Shown: positions 32,127 through 40,854 of the stretch, one piece after another | How the letters are laid out: each line of letters starts with the position of its first letter | Position numbering within the stretch: position 1 is the stretch's first letter | Translations under genes and position numbers: made by a program | Notes under the pieces: generated by a model | Database searches by the model: none | Told to the model about the DNA's origin: nothing | Seen by the model: only the letters and a program-made list of their open reading frames with translations | Assembly (NCBI GenBank): GCA_026004215.1 | Contig: BPIR01000002.1 | Span: forward strand, 1,179,031-1,243,030 | Reading direction: 5' to 3' | Length of the DNA stretch: 64,000 bases | Source: Candidatus Binatia bacterium | GTDB taxonomy: Bacteria; Desulfobacterota; Binatia; HRBIN30

Positions 32127-35090
32127 GTGGAGCACAACGGCAAGCTCACACGACGGTTTCGGCGCCCTATCTCCGGCAGCGCCCTCTTGTGTTGGGTGTG
32201 GGTGTTGGTCGTTGTTATGCTGCGCGCAACGGACGCTGCTGGTCAAACCGTTTGCTGCCAGTGCGTGTTCACGACCGAGAACAACGAGGTGTTCTCCTTT
32301 TGTGGGCTCTCCGACCCGCAGGGAAACTGCGGCCTCGGATGCGATCGCGTGCCCAATGCCGATTGTGTGCAAGGCACGTGCGTGTTGTTCACGCCGACGC
32401 CCACGGACACCCCGACGGAGACTCCGACCGCTACGCAAACCCCGACCTGGACGGCAACGTTCTCTCCCACCCAAACACCTTCACCCACACTGACTCCGAC
32501 GCCCACCTCGACAGCGACGCTGACCCACACCTTCACGCGCACGCCCACCCGCACCCCGACGCCGACGAACACGCAGACGCCCACCCGCACCCAAACGTTT
32601 ACGGTCACGCAAACTCCGACGATCACCCCAACGCCGACAATCACGCCGACACCCACCCATACCCCCGGCGAACTCGATTGCTGCCAAGTGGTGCTGGTGG
32701 GGCAACTGGCATGTGCGGCACCCATCAACCATGATTGTGGCCCGGGCGTGATCGTGTACGGCGCAGCTTGCTTGGAAACAGGCCAGTGCGCCACATTCAC
32801 GCCTACCTTCACACCGACGCTCACGCCGACAGTCACGCGCACCCCGACCCTCACGCCGACGGCGACATGGACCCCGACGTTCACCCCGACGCTTGGTCCA
32901 AACGATTGCTGCCAACTCTTCTCCGGCGAGCAAATGTTTTGCGGCGTGCCCGCAGGATCGTCGTGCCCGACGGGCGCCACGGCAATTTATGGGGCGTTGT
33001 GTGTGGCGGGCGCGTGCATCACGATGACCCCAACGATCACGCCCACGCCAACAATCACCCCCACCGCAACCAACACCCCGATTGCATTCCCCACCTCCGG
33101 GCCCAACTGCCTCGCCCTCGCGCCAAATGGCCCCGCAGAAGCCCCGGCCAACCTTGCCTTTGGTTGCACGCAAAACTGGCAGTGCGTGGGCGGCAACGAC
33201 GGGGATGCCACGTTCGTGTTCTTCAACCAAGATACCTCCGCGCTGGGTCCGCGAATCGACATGTATGCGATCGAGGATACGACCCCCCGCAGCGAGCGCA
33301 TCGTTTCGGTCGATGTTCACGTGGTATCCCGCTCGGTAACCGGGAACCCGCGCACCACGGCCGCGCCCTTGCTGCGTGGCGGCACGACACAAATCTTCGA
33401 GGGCACGGCGCGGCAACTGAGCAATCAGTACGTGGACTACGTGCAACGCTTTTGCCAGCGCGGGGCGCCGACACCTGGCCCCACTCCCTGCCTGAACCCG
33501 GCATTTGGATCGGAATGGACTTGGACAGACGTGAATCGCATGCAAGCTGGCGTGGCCCACCAGGTGGGCAGCGGCGACGTCGCGCGGACCACGAGTGTGT
33601 GGGTGGAGGTGTGCTGGGAAGTACCGACACCGACGCCCACGTGGACGAGCACGCCTTCCGCCTCTCCCACACCCACGTTTACCTTTACGCCTCTGCCAAC
33701 GCCCACGTTCACGGACACGCCTTCCGCCACACCCACGCTCACGCTCACGGCAACGCCCACGGTTACCCCGACCCTGACACCAAGCTGGACGCCGAGTGTC
33801 ACGCCGACCCCCACTTATACGGCGAGTGCCACGTGGACCCTGACCGCCAGCGCGACCCGGACCCCGACGTTGACGTTCACCGCCACCGCCACACCGTCGC
33901 GCACCGCTACCCCCTCTCTCACCTCGACGGCTACGCAAACCCCTATACCCAGTTCGACGGCGACGGCATCGTTTACGCGCACACCCACATCGCCGCCCAC
34001 TGTAACCCGCACGGCTTCACCGACGGCCACCGCGAGCGCCACTCCCGTACCGCCATCGCCCACCAGCAGCCCCACAGCCACGAACTCCCCCACGGCCACG
34101 GGGTCGCCACCAACCGCCACACCGACGCTACCGCCGAAGCTCGCGTTTCTCTTTGGTTCCGGTAACAATCAGTCCGCTTGCGTGTTCGACTTGGCCTCAT
34201 CGCTGGGCTTCGAGAACAGCGAGCGGCGGCTGACGCAAATGGAATCCGAAGACCCTTTGTTCCAACGCCAACTCTTTCAGGCCATTTATGTTGCGCCGGA
34301 CTTGAGTCTCGACGACTACCTGGTTCTGCAACGCATGGTGGCGCCGGGCGGCATGATCGAACGCTTTGTGGCCGATGGCGGCGTGGCCGTGCTCCATGTC
34401 GGCGGGCGTTTCAATGACCAGAACAATGTGGCTCCGGGCGGCGTAGGCTTCGCCCGGGTGGCCCCGCACGATGCGGAACGGATTGTTACCCCCGAGCATC
34501 CCTATTTTGTCGGCGAAGGATTCGGGGGCGTGCCGCTGAGCGAGGCAGACTTTGCCGGGTGGGGCAATAGCGACGAAGGAGTTCTCACGAACCTTCCGGC
34601 CGAAGCCACCATCCTGTTAGAAAACAGCGATGGCCCGAGCATGGCTGAATATCGTTACGGGAATGGCCGGGTAATTGTGAGTACGGTGGCGTTTTGCTGG
34701 GATGGCCGCCCGCGCTCCATGGGACCGGCGACTACGAACTTGCTGCGTTATGCGCCGTTTTACCAGGGCAGCGCTTTTACGCCGGCGCCCACCGTGACAC
34801 CGACAGGCACGCCCACGCCAACATGGACGCGACCCGCGACGCGCACGCCAACGCCCACACGTACTCGCACGCCTACTCGTACCCCGAGCTTTACACCGAC
34901 CGCTACCTATCTTGTCGGCGACGCGGACAACAATGGGGTGGTGGACGAGGACGACTTGCTCTCCCTCCTTGCCATCTTGTTTGGCGAGATTCCCGAAGTC
35001 ATCGAAGCGGATGTGAACCGTGACGGCCGCGTGACGGCAGCGGACATTCCCGCGCTGATCGAGTTACTCGACCGTCGGGCCCGGCCATAG
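32127..35090 (+). CDS. Large secreted Thr/Pro-linked multidomain protein with dockerin-like C-terminus
   Basis: About 987 residues from GTG 32127, chosen because it gives a clean signal peptide (basic n-region TRRFRRP, then [14 protein letters not shown]); a TTG at 32034 is also in frame and the ribosome-binding site is weak. Order by position: three short Cys modules beginning CCQ (about 32250-32390, 32676-32795, 32903-33030) separated by TP-rich linkers; an unrecognised domain (33100-33625); a long TP linker (33630-34135); a glutamine-amidotransferase/ThuA-like domain ([20 protein letters not shown]...[40 protein letters not shown]); another linker; and a dockerin-like EF pair ([24 protein letters not shown]). 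Probably a calcium-binding cell-surface or released protein. Substrate unknown. Confidence 0.75.
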   Translation: MEHNGKLTRRFRRPISGSALLCWVWVLVVVMLRATDAAGQTVCCQCVFTTENNEVFSFCGLSDPQGNCGLGCDRVPNADCVQGTCVLFTPTPTDTPTETPTATQTPTWTATFSPTQTPSPTLTPTPTSTATLTHTFTRTPTRTPTPTNTQTPTRTQTFTVTQTPTITPTPTITPTPTHTPGELDCCQVVLVGQLACAAPINHDCGPGVIVYGAACLETGQCATFTPTFTPTLTPTVTRTPTLTPTATWTPTFTPTLGPNDCCQLFSGEQMFCGVPAGSSCPTGATAIYGALCVAGACITMTPTITPTPTITPTATNTPIAFPTSGPNCLALAPNGPAEAPANLAFGCTQNWQCVGGNDGDATFVFFNQDTSALGPRIDMYAIEDTTPRSERIVSVDVHVVSRSVTGNPRTTAAPLLRGGTTQIFEGTARQLSNQYVDYVQRFCQRGAPTPGPTPCLNPAFGSEWTWTDVNRMQAGVAHQVGSGDVARTTSVWVEVCWEVPTPTPTWTSTPSASPTPTFTFTPLPTPTFTDTPSATPTLTLTATPTVTPTLTPSWTPSVTPTPTYTASATWTLTASATRTPTLTFTATATPSRTATPSLTSTATQTPIPSSTATASFTRTPTSPPTVTRTASPTATASATPVPPSPTSSPTATNSPTATGSPPTATPTLPPKLAFLFGSGNNQSACVFDLASSLGFENSERRLTQMESEDPLFQRQLFQAIYVAPDLSLDDYLVLQRMVAPGGMIERFVADGGVAVLHVGGRFNDQNNVAPGGVGFARVAPHDAERIVTPEHPYFVGEGFGGVPLSEADFAGWGNSDEGVLTNLPAEATILLENSDGPSMAEYRYGNGRVIVSTVAFCWDGRPRSMGPATTNLLRYAPFYQGSAFTPAPTVTPTGTPTPTWTRPATRTPTPTRTRTPTRTPSFTPTATYLVGDADNNGVVDEDDLLSLLAILFGEIPEVIEADVNRDGRVTAADIPALIELLDRRARP

Positions 35091-35198
35091 CTGGCAATTT
35101 CCTTCCTGGCAGCCGCACAGCCGCATCGCCGCTTGCGAAGGACCAGCGCGCTGCAGTGGCATACAGGAGAGATGGGTTCCAGGCGCGTGTGGGTTGCG

Positions 35199-35630
35199 TT
35201 AGCGCGGCCGCGCAGCCCCACCCTGCAGAGGAGCTCTCGGCTTGGGGGGACCAGATTTTTCGACGAAGTCCAACAGGTCGCCCTCGAGGGCACGCAACTG
35301 TTCGAGGATTTTCTTCGCTAACGGGCGGAGTTCGGGTTTTTCTTCCGCCTCTGCAAGCGAGTATTGTTTCGATGCAATCGTGCGAATTTTTCCGCCGTCT
35401 TCCTCAGCAACTTCGGTGGCTTCGAAGGTTACGACCGTTTCGCCGCGCGGGCTGTTTTGCACCGTAAAGGTGGTGATCAATCGTTTCTTCTGGGCGGGCG
35501 CTGGCGTGGGCGCAGGCGTTGGTTCGAACGGACCGAGATCCAAAATCACCGGCGGCGGACCGAGCTTCGAATCACCCATGGCCACCGCCGCCCACAGCAA
35601 CCCGACAAACCACAAACTCTTCCGATCCAT
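35199..35630 (-). CDS. Small secreted hypothetical protein
   Basis: 143 residues from ATG 35630. Signal peptide (MDRKSLWFVGLLWAAVAMG), a Pro/Ala-rich linker (PFEPTPAPTPAPAQKK), then a beta-rich part TTFTVQNSPRGETVVTFEATEVAEEDGGKIRTIASKQYSLAEAEEKPELRPLAKKILEQLRALEGDLLDFVEKS ending in a charged helix. No family recognised. It converges on the large secreted protein and diverges from tupB. Confidence 0.6.
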   Translation of the reverse strand: MDRKSLWFVGLLWAAVAMGDSKLGPPPVILDLGPFEPTPAPTPAPAQKKRLITTFTVQNSPRGETVVTFEATEVAEEDGGKIRTIASKQYSLAEAEEKPELRPLAKKILEQLRALEGDLLDFVEKSGPPKPRAPLQGGAARPR

Positions 35631-35762
35631 GCAGCCACTCCGTGCCCCCGCTTGTACCAGCACAATGTTGCGGGAACAACGCGCTCGCTCGGCAGGGTTG
35701 CGGTGGGCCCGCAGCGGCGCGTTGTCGCGAGACGTTCCGCGTGCTTGCTTCCTACGTCCGTG

Positions 35763-36455
35763 ATGGCGCTGACCGAGGCTTGGACAGCTGCACTCCAGCT
35801 CTTGTGGCACATGGATCCCGGCGTCGTGCACGCCGCCTGGACGTCGCTGTACGTGTCCACCGTTGCCACGGTGCTGGCCGCGTGCCTCGGCATCCCTTGC
35901 GGTCTTGCCCTCGCCCGCTGGCGGATTCCGGCACGCGCTGCCATCGAGGTCGTTGTCAAAACCCTCACCGCAATGCCGACAGTCGTTGTCGGTCTCGTGT
36001 TGTACGTGTTGTTGTCGCGTAGCGGGCCGTTGGGCGTATTTGGCTTGCTGTACACGCCAGCGGCGATGATCTTGGGAGAAGCGATCCTCGTGTTCCCGTT
36101 GGTTGCTGCACTGACGCTCACATTGATCGCCGAGGCCGATCCGCGGATCGAAGCCACGGCCAGAACCCTTGGCGCCTCGTGGTGGCAGGCATTGCTCACG
36201 CTGTTGTTCGAGCTGCGCTACGGCTTCGCCGGGATTTTGGTTACCACCTTCGGCCGCTTGCTGTCGGAGCTGGGGGTGGCATTGATGTTGGGCGGGAATA
36301 TCCGGGGTTCCACGCGTACCTTGACTACCGCCATCGCGCTGGAAACAGCGAAAGGCGATTTTGCAGTGGCGTTTGCGCTGGGCATTTTGCTGCTTGCACT
36401 GGCCCTGGTCGTGAATCTTCTTGCCTGGTGGGCAAGCCCGAGGTGGCTGCCATGA
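35763..36455 (+). CDS. tupB: Tungstate ABC transporter permease
   Basis: 230 residues from ATG 35763. Six or so membrane helices and the permease signature EADPRIEATARTLGASWWQALLTLLFELRYGFAGILVTTFGRLLSELGVALMLGGNIRGSTRTLTTAIALETAKGDFAVAFALGILLLALALVVN, which is typical of TupB (GNIxGxTRxLTTAIALET). The pair pumps tungstate for molybdo- or tungstoenzymes. It overlaps tupC by 4 bases. The solute-binding protein TupA, normally first in this operon, is absent: the neighbour upstream is a divergent hypothetical gene. Confidence 0.85.
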   Translation: MALTEAWTAALQLLWHMDPGVVHAAWTSLYVSTVATVLAACLGIPCGLALARWRIPARAAIEVVVKTLTAMPTVVVGLVLYVLLSRSGPLGVFGLLYTPAAMILGEAILVFPLVAALTLTLIAEADPRIEATARTLGASWWQALLTLLFELRYGFAGILVTTFGRLLSELGVALMLGGNIRGSTRTLTTAIALETAKGDFAVAFALGILLLALALVVNLLAWWASPRWLP

Positions 36456-37510
36456 TGAGGTCCGAGCTGGCGTTTTCTCTTCGGCAAATGGTGTGGCAGT
36501 GGGGTACGGACACCATCTTGGACATTGTCGAGCTCGACATTCCGGCCGGGCAGGTGACTGCGGTCGTGGGTCCGAACGGTGCCGGAAAAACCTCGCTGCT
36601 GGAGGTGCTTGCCGGGCTACGCCAACCCCGCGCGCAGCGCTTTATGTGTCTCGGTCAGGAATGCTCGCCGGGCACGCCGGCCTGGGAGCAATTGCGACGT
36701 CGGGTGACTTACGTTGCGCAACGGCCGTGGATGTTCCGCCGCAGCGTGTATGCCAACGTCGCTTACGGGTTGCGCCTGCGGGGAACACCCGAACGCGAGC
36801 GTGTTTGGCGTGCGCTGGAACGTGTGGGCTTGGCAGCCCACGCGGAGCGGCCGGCGTGGACTCTTTCTGCCGGAGAGATGCAGCGAGTTGCCATTGCTCG
36901 AGCCTTGGCCATCGAACCTCCGATCCTGTTGTTCGACGAACCAACGGCCAATCTCGACCGCGATTTTGTTCCCATATTCGAGGATCTCGTGCGCGAGCTG
37001 GTTGCGGACGGCCGTACCGTGCTGTTCTCTACGCATCTGTTGGATCAAGCCTACCGCTTGGGCGAGCGCATCGTGAGCTTGGAAGGGGGCCGCGTCGTGC
37101 CGTTCCCGTTCGCCAATCTCCTGCGCGGCGCGGTGCGGGCCGACGGTAGCGACGCGGTGCTCGATGCCGGAAGCTTACAAGTTGTCTTGCCTTGGCCGGT
37201 GCCAGGCATGGCGCGCGCCACCGTGGCGGTGGACCCGGAAAGCATTTTACTTTCCCGCGAGCGTTTCGAATCGAGCGCGCGCAATACGTTCGGCGGCGTC
37301 GTGGTTCGGATCGAAGGAAGCGAGGCCGGACTCTTGGTGCACGTGGACTGTGGAGTCGAACTCGTAGCTCGAATTACCGCGCGTGCGTTTGCCCAGCTCG
37401 GCCTGGCCATTGGCGACCGGGTATTCGTGACGTTTAAATCCACTGCCGTGCATTGGATCGAACCGCCCTTGGAACACGCATCACGGGCATCATGGGGAAC
37501 GCTTCTTTGA
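36452..37510 (+). CDS. tupC: Tungstate ABC transporter ATP-binding protein with TOBE/Mop domain
   Basis: 352 residues. ABC ATPase: Walker A VVGPNGAGKTSLL (about residue 37), Q-loop YVAQRPWMFRRSVYANVAYGL, signature TLSAGEMQRVAIARALA, Walker B PILLFDEPTANLD, H-loop STH. The C-terminal part (about 275-345: ARNTFGGVVVRIEGSEAGLLVHVDCGVELVARITARAFAQLGLAIGDRVFVTFKSTAVHWIE) is a TOBE/Mop oxyanion-binding domain, which fits molybdate/tungstate feedback. It starts within the tupB stop and its 3' end overlaps miaA. Confidence 0.87.
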   Translation: MMRSELAFSLRQMVWQWGTDTILDIVELDIPAGQVTAVVGPNGAGKTSLLEVLAGLRQPRAQRFMCLGQECSPGTPAWEQLRRRVTYVAQRPWMFRRSVYANVAYGLRLRGTPERERVWRALERVGLAAHAERPAWTLSAGEMQRVAIARALAIEPPILLFDEPTANLDRDFVPIFEDLVRELVADGRTVLFSTHLLDQAYRLGERIVSLEGGRVVPFPFANLLRGAVRADGSDAVLDAGSLQVVLPWPVPGMARATVAVDPESILLSRERFESSARNTFGGVVVRIEGSEAGLLVHVDCGVELVARITARAFAQLGLAIGDRVFVTFKSTAVHWIEPPLEHASRASWGTLL

Positions 37511-38442
37511 ACCAATCTGCCGAACCCATCGTGGCGATCGTCGGGCCCACGGCGTCGGGAAAAACCGCCTTGGCCGTCGAACTAGCGGAACGATTCGGCG
37601 CGGAGGTCATCAATGCCGATTCCCGTCAAGTGTATCGCGGGCTCGATATCGGCAGCGCCAAGCCCACGTTCTTGGAGCGCCAGCGCGTGCCGCACCATGT
37701 CGTAGACGTGGCCGAGCCGGAGGAGGAGTTTCACTGCGCGCGCTTCCTGGAGTTGGCCGAAGAAGCGATTGCAGACGTGTATGCGCGAGGGCGAAGGGTG
37801 TTGGTCGTTGGCGGCACGGGGCTATACGTCCGTGTCTTGCGCGGCGGTTTGTTTCCCGGGCCAGGGCGCGACCCGGAGTTCCGCCGACACTGGTATGCGC
37901 GCGAACAGCAAGAGCCAGGCATCCTCCATCGGGAGCTGACGAAGGTGGATCCGCAGACGGCCAGCCGCCTGCATCCTCGCGATCGGGTGCGTCTCGTGCG
38001 GGCGCTCGAGGTGTATCACAAGACGGGCCGGCCGATCAGTTGGTGGCAGGCGCAACATCGGTTCACGAGCGGGCGCCACGCAATCGTGTTGCTGGGCGTC
38101 GAAGTGCCGCGAGGCGAGCTTTACCAGCGCATCGAAGCGCGCAGCCGCGCGATGATCGAGGCGGGGTTGGTCGAAGAGCTGCGCAACCTTTACGCCCGCG
38201 GACTCTCCCCCGAGCTGCCGGCGTTGCAAAGTCTGGGCTACCGCGAGATCGGGGCTTACGTGCGTGGCCTGACGAGTTTAGACGAGGCTCTCTCCCGCAT
38301 GGTGCGGGCCACACGCCAGTTTGCAAAGCGCCAGCTCACTTGGTTTCGGCGAGAGCCCGTGCAACGTTGGATGCCGCCGGCGCTGCCTGTGTGGGAGCAG
38401 GAGCTTGCCCGCTTTTGGTCAAAAGGCAACCGCACGGTGTGA
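37492..38442 (+). CDS. miaA: tRNA dimethylallyltransferase
   Basis: 316 residues from ATG 37492; a start at 37453 would give 329 residues but lies deeper inside tupC. It adds the isopentenyl group to A37 of tRNAs reading UNN codons. Motifs: P-loop AIVGPTASGKTALAVELAERFGAEVINADSRQVYRGLDIGSAKPT, VPHHVVDVAEPEEEFHCARF, VLVVGGTGLYVRVLRGGLFPGPG, DRVRLVRALEVYHKTGRPIS and the C-terminal SLGYREIGAYVRGLTSLDEALSRMVRATRQFAKRQLTWFRRE. Overlap with tupC suggests cotranscription. Confidence 0.95.
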   Translation: MGNASLNQSAEPIVAIVGPTASGKTALAVELAERFGAEVINADSRQVYRGLDIGSAKPTFLERQRVPHHVVDVAEPEEEFHCARFLELAEEAIADVYARGRRVLVVGGTGLYVRVLRGGLFPGPGRDPEFRRHWYAREQQEPGILHRELTKVDPQTASRLHPRDRVRLVRALEVYHKTGRPISWWQAQHRFTSGRHAIVLLGVEVPRGELYQRIEARSRAMIEAGLVEELRNLYARGLSPELPALQSLGYREIGAYVRGLTSLDEALSRMVRATRQFAKRQLTWFRREPVQRWMPPALPVWEQELARFWSKGNRTV

Positions 38443-38897
38443 TCCCATCCGATACTGGGATCGTGCCGGCGCTGGCGAGATTGCACACCCTGCTCGCGGC
38501 CTTCGGGAGCACGCCGGTGTCGGACATCACTGTACGATGGCGTCCGGGCGGGCGGGGCCCTCGTGCAGGCCGCCGGGAGCGGCGCACACCCATGTCCGAG
38601 TGACATGCTAGGCGATCACCAATGCACCTGCGTGCCCCACACCAAAATCCGCGCGGTTACGGCACTCCCGAGCGTAAATTCGTGATTTCAAAAAGGGGCC
38701 CGGCCCACTTTCTTGCCACAAAAAGTGGGTGTCCTGTTTTTGCCTGGTCCTCCGGGAAACGGGATGAGGGCATTTGCTGCGAGAGAGGCCGGAAAGCGGG
38801 CCGCAACGACCGCCAGCATCGCGCAGCCCGCTTTTTCCGATCCGCCACGGCGAGCGGGCCGAGCCGCTTTTGTCGGAGGGCCCCCACCGGCGCGCCC
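38443..38897. other. Non-coding stretch with a fragment of the dispersed repeat
   Basis: About 455 bases between miaA and the thioesterase genes, which converge on it. Contains the repeat remnant at 38704-38734. Otherwise no supported gene; open frames on both strands lack motifs. Confidence 0.55.
38704..38734. repeat. Reverse fragment of the dispersed repeat, with hairpin
   Basis: AAAAAGTGGGTGTCC at 38720-38734 is the reverse complement of GGACACCCACTTTTT from the two large clusters. CCCACTTT before it pairs with AAAGTGGG, giving a hairpin that may also serve as a terminator between the converging genes. Confidence 0.6.
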
Positions 38898-39302
38898 TCA
38901 CCACAGGAACTTGCCGTTCCCGGAAGCAACGGGCTTCGCGGGCTCGCTTTGCCAGGCGATTACGTGCACGTTTGCGATGCGCTGGCCGAGTTTGAAAATT
39001 TCCGCGCGAGCGTGCGTGTCGCGGGGCCCGGCCGTGCGCAAGTAGTCGATGCTGAAGTTGATCGGCTTAGGCAGTCGCTCGCGCACACCGGCGTCCAACA
39101 GACACAAAATGGCCGTCAGTTCTAAAAACGCCCCCAGAACGCCGCCATGGATCGCAGGCAAAAGCGGGTTGCCAATGAGCTCTTTGCGAAACGGCAGAAG
39201 AAGTTCGCGGTGTCCCTTCGTTCCCGCCACGCGCACGCCCAGAAAGCGAGCGTATGGGATCGCATCCAAAAAACTTTGCAGCCGATTCGTGAGATTAGCC
39301 AC
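38898..39302 (-). CDS. PaaI-like hotdog thioesterase (first of tandem pair)
   Basis: 134 residues from the GTG at 39302 (VANLTNRLQSFLDAIPYARFLGVRVAG). The hotdog core GNPLLPAIHGGVLGAFLELTAILCLLDAG carries the HGG region (GG near the catalytic acid) of PaaI/YbgC-type acyl-CoA thioesterases, followed by PKPINFSIDYLRTAGPRDTHARAEIFKLGQRIANVHVIAWQ. It probably hydrolyses an acyl- or aryl-CoA. Its start overlaps the stop of the upstream relative by 8 bases, so the two are coupled and probably form a hetero-oligomer or act on related substrates. Confidence 0.78.
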   Translation of the reverse strand: MANLTNRLQSFLDAIPYARFLGVRVAGTKGHRELLLPFRKELIGNPLLPAIHGGVLGAFLELTAILCLLDAGVRERLPKPINFSIDYLRTAGPRDTHARAEIFKLGQRIANVHVIAWQSEPAKPVASGNGKFLW

Positions 39303-39786
39303 GCGCGGTCCCTCCGGTCGGAAATGGGCTTCCGGCCCGGTTGGCGCCGAGCATGAAAGTGGCCACACAAAACGCAAACGGATCCTCGGCTCGCTCGTCC
39401 CACGCATGCGCCCGCACAAAGGCGACGCTTTTGGTGTTGCGATAGCACTCCGAACGAACGTACAAATCCTTGCCGGGCGCTGCAGCCCGCAAGTAATCTA
39501 CCCGCAAATCGATCGTGGCAATGGCCACGAGCTCGGGCAGCGCACACGCCACCGCTAAGCCCGAAGCATGATCGATTAGCGTCGTGATCACCCCCCCGAA
39601 GACCACCCCTCGAGCCGGGTCACCCACCAGCTCGGGCCGGTAAGGCAGCATCATCACGGCATAGCGGGGGCCAATTTCGACCACCCGGATGCCCAGATGC
39701 TCCGCATGAGGGGTATGTTTGACCATGCCCTCCACACCGGGTCCGAACAAGCTTTCTAACGCGTACCGGGGCTTTTGCTCGGTCAT
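39295..39786 (-). CDS. PaaI-like hotdog thioesterase (second of tandem pair)
   Basis: 163 residues, ATG 39786. Hotdog fold: YAVMMLPYRPELVGDPARGVVFGGVITTLIDHASGLAVACAL has the GGVxxxLxDxaxG signature with the Asp that acts as general base or nucleophile in 4-hydroxybenzoyl-CoA/PaaI thioesterases. Then IATIDLRVDYLRAAAPGKDLYVRSECYRNTKSVAFVRAHAW. Substrate unknown. It is divergent from rpmH. Confidence 0.82.
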   Translation of the reverse strand: MTEQKPRYALESLFGPGVEGMVKHTPHAEHLGIRVVEIGPRYAVMMLPYRPELVGDPARGVVFGGVITTLIDHASGLAVACALPELVAIATIDLRVDYLRAAAPGKDLYVRSECYRNTKSVAFVRAHAWDERAEDPFAFCVATFMLGANRAGSPFPTGGTARG

Positions 39787-39926
39787 GCCGGTCCCTTACC
39801 TAAAGGGCCGCGGTAGAGCGAGAGGGATGGGCCTACCCGATGCGCAAACGCACGAGCGGCTTGCAGCCTGCAGCACAAAGGTCTAGCCGGTTGGGGTTGT
39901 GCTTCTGAACGCGGGCAAAGGTGAAA

Positions 39927-39956
39927 TTGACAGGTCGCGTCCGTTGTGGTTGATAA
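39927..39956 (+). promoter_or_regulatory. Candidate promoter for rpmH-rnpA
   Basis: A perfect -35 hexamer TTGACA (39927-39932) followed after 18 bases by TGATAA (39951-39956), a weak -10. It lies about 85 bases before rpmH. An AGGAGGT sequence at 39973-39979 follows, with no canonical start codon at the right distance. Confidence 0.45.
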
Positions 39957-40000
39957 GCCCGTTCGCGGCAGCAGGAGGTAAGGCTGCGGGCGCCGCGGTC

Positions 40001-40552
40001 GTGGCAAACGCGGCGACTGACGGGACCCGAAGAGGCAACGATGAAACGGACATACCAACCCCACAATCGCAGACGCAAACGGACACACGGTTTTCGTGCG
40101 CGGATGGCAACACCCGGCGGCCGCGCCGTACTCAAGCGCCGGCGGGCGAAGGGACGCAAACGTCTCACGGTGACGATTCCGCCCAAGCAACCCAGCCAGC
40201 ACCGCGGGTAAAGGCTAAGCGCTTCCCCAAGGATCTTCGGCTGCGGCGGCGGGAAGATTTTCTCCGCGTTCAAAGCCAGGGAAAGCGGCGGGTACGCGGA
40301 GGCTTCGTTGTCCTATCGCTACCACGCGAGGAGCCGGGACCTTCTCGGATCGGTATTACCGCGAGCCGCAAGGTCGGCCGGGCAGTGGTCCGGAACCGGG
40401 TGAAGCGCCTCGTGCGCGAATTTTTCCGGCAGTACGGAGATCGAATCACCTCCCCCACCGACATTGTCGTGATCGTGCGACCCCAAGCCGCGCAAGCGAG
40501 TTACGAAGAGGTCAAGCGTGATCTGGCCAGTGCGCTCGGTATTCGATGTTAA
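40001..40552 (+). CDS. rnpA: Ribonuclease P protein component, start codon unusual
   Basis: Core: [103 protein letters not shown], with the RNR box and [15 protein letters not shown] that bind P RNA and the tRNA 5' leader. There is no ATG, GTG or TTG in this frame between the core (from about 40212) and 40004. The nearest is GTG 40001, which would give 183 residues and place all of rpmH inside rnpA in another frame, as reported for Thermus. Alternatives: a rare start codon (CTG in LRLRRRE), or a sequence error. The core is certain, the start is not. Confidence 0.85.
   Translation: MANAATDGTRRGNDETDIPTPQSQTQTDTRFSCADGNTRRPRRTQAPAGEGTQTSHGDDSAQATQPAPRVKAKRFPKDLRLRRREDFLRVQSQGKRRVRGGFVVLSLPREEPGPSRIGITASRKVGRAVVRNRVKRLVREFFRQYGDRITSPTDIVVIVRPQAAQASYEEVKRDLASALGIRC
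40041..40211 (+). CDS. rpmH: Ribosomal protein L34
   Basis: 56 residues, too short to be listed by simple length filters. [44 protein letters not shown] is the unmistakable L34 sequence; the tail [12 protein letters not shown] is about ten residues longer than usual. GAAGAGG precedes the ATG. L34 sits near the base of the 50S subunit. In most bacteria rpmH is the first gene of the rpmH-rnpA-yidD-yidC cluster next to dnaA; dnaA is not in this window, and the upstream thioesterase genes point away. The frame used by rnpA is open throughout this gene. Confidence 0.95.
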   Translation: MKRTYQPHNRRRKRTHGFRARMATPGGRAVLKRRRAKGRKRLTVTIPPKQPSQHRG

Positions 40553-40562
40553 GATTTCCGGT

Positions 40563-40838
40563 ATGGCTTCGCCGGTATCGGCTCGGCAGGATACTGCCTC
40601 GGCGCCCGGACAAACGCCGGTGCGCGCGTGGGACATGATTGCCATTGGGATCGTTCGGCTCTACCAGCTCTTCCTGTCCCCGCTTTTGGGGCCGTGTTGT
40701 CGCTTTTCGCCCTCGTGTTCCGAATACGCCTGTCAAGCCATTGCGAAATACGGAACCTGGCGAGGCGGCACACTAGCCCTGAAGCGTATCGGGCGATGCC
40801 ACCCTTGGAGTCCCGGCGGTTGGGATCCAGTTCCTTAA
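40563..40838 (+). CDS. yidD: Membrane protein insertion efficiency factor YidD
   Basis: 91 residues from ATG 40563; GTG 40518 inside rnpA is also in frame. The core [66 protein letters not shown] matches YidD, with the three-Cys CCRFxPSCSEY motif and the GRCHPW motif. It is a peripheral inner-membrane protein helping YidC. Position between rnpA and yidC is canonical. Confidence 0.95.
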   Translation: MASPVSARQDTASAPGQTPVRAWDMIAIGIVRLYQLFLSPLLGPCCRFSPSCSEYACQAIAKYGTWRGGTLALKRIGRCHPWSPGGWDPVP

Positions 40839-40854
40839 ATAGAAAAGCCTGCCC

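Noticed and set aside
39787..40040. Replication origin upstream of rpmH
   Set aside because: The gene cluster is origin-type, but I found no DnaA-box cluster (TTATNCACA) and no dnaA gene in the window.
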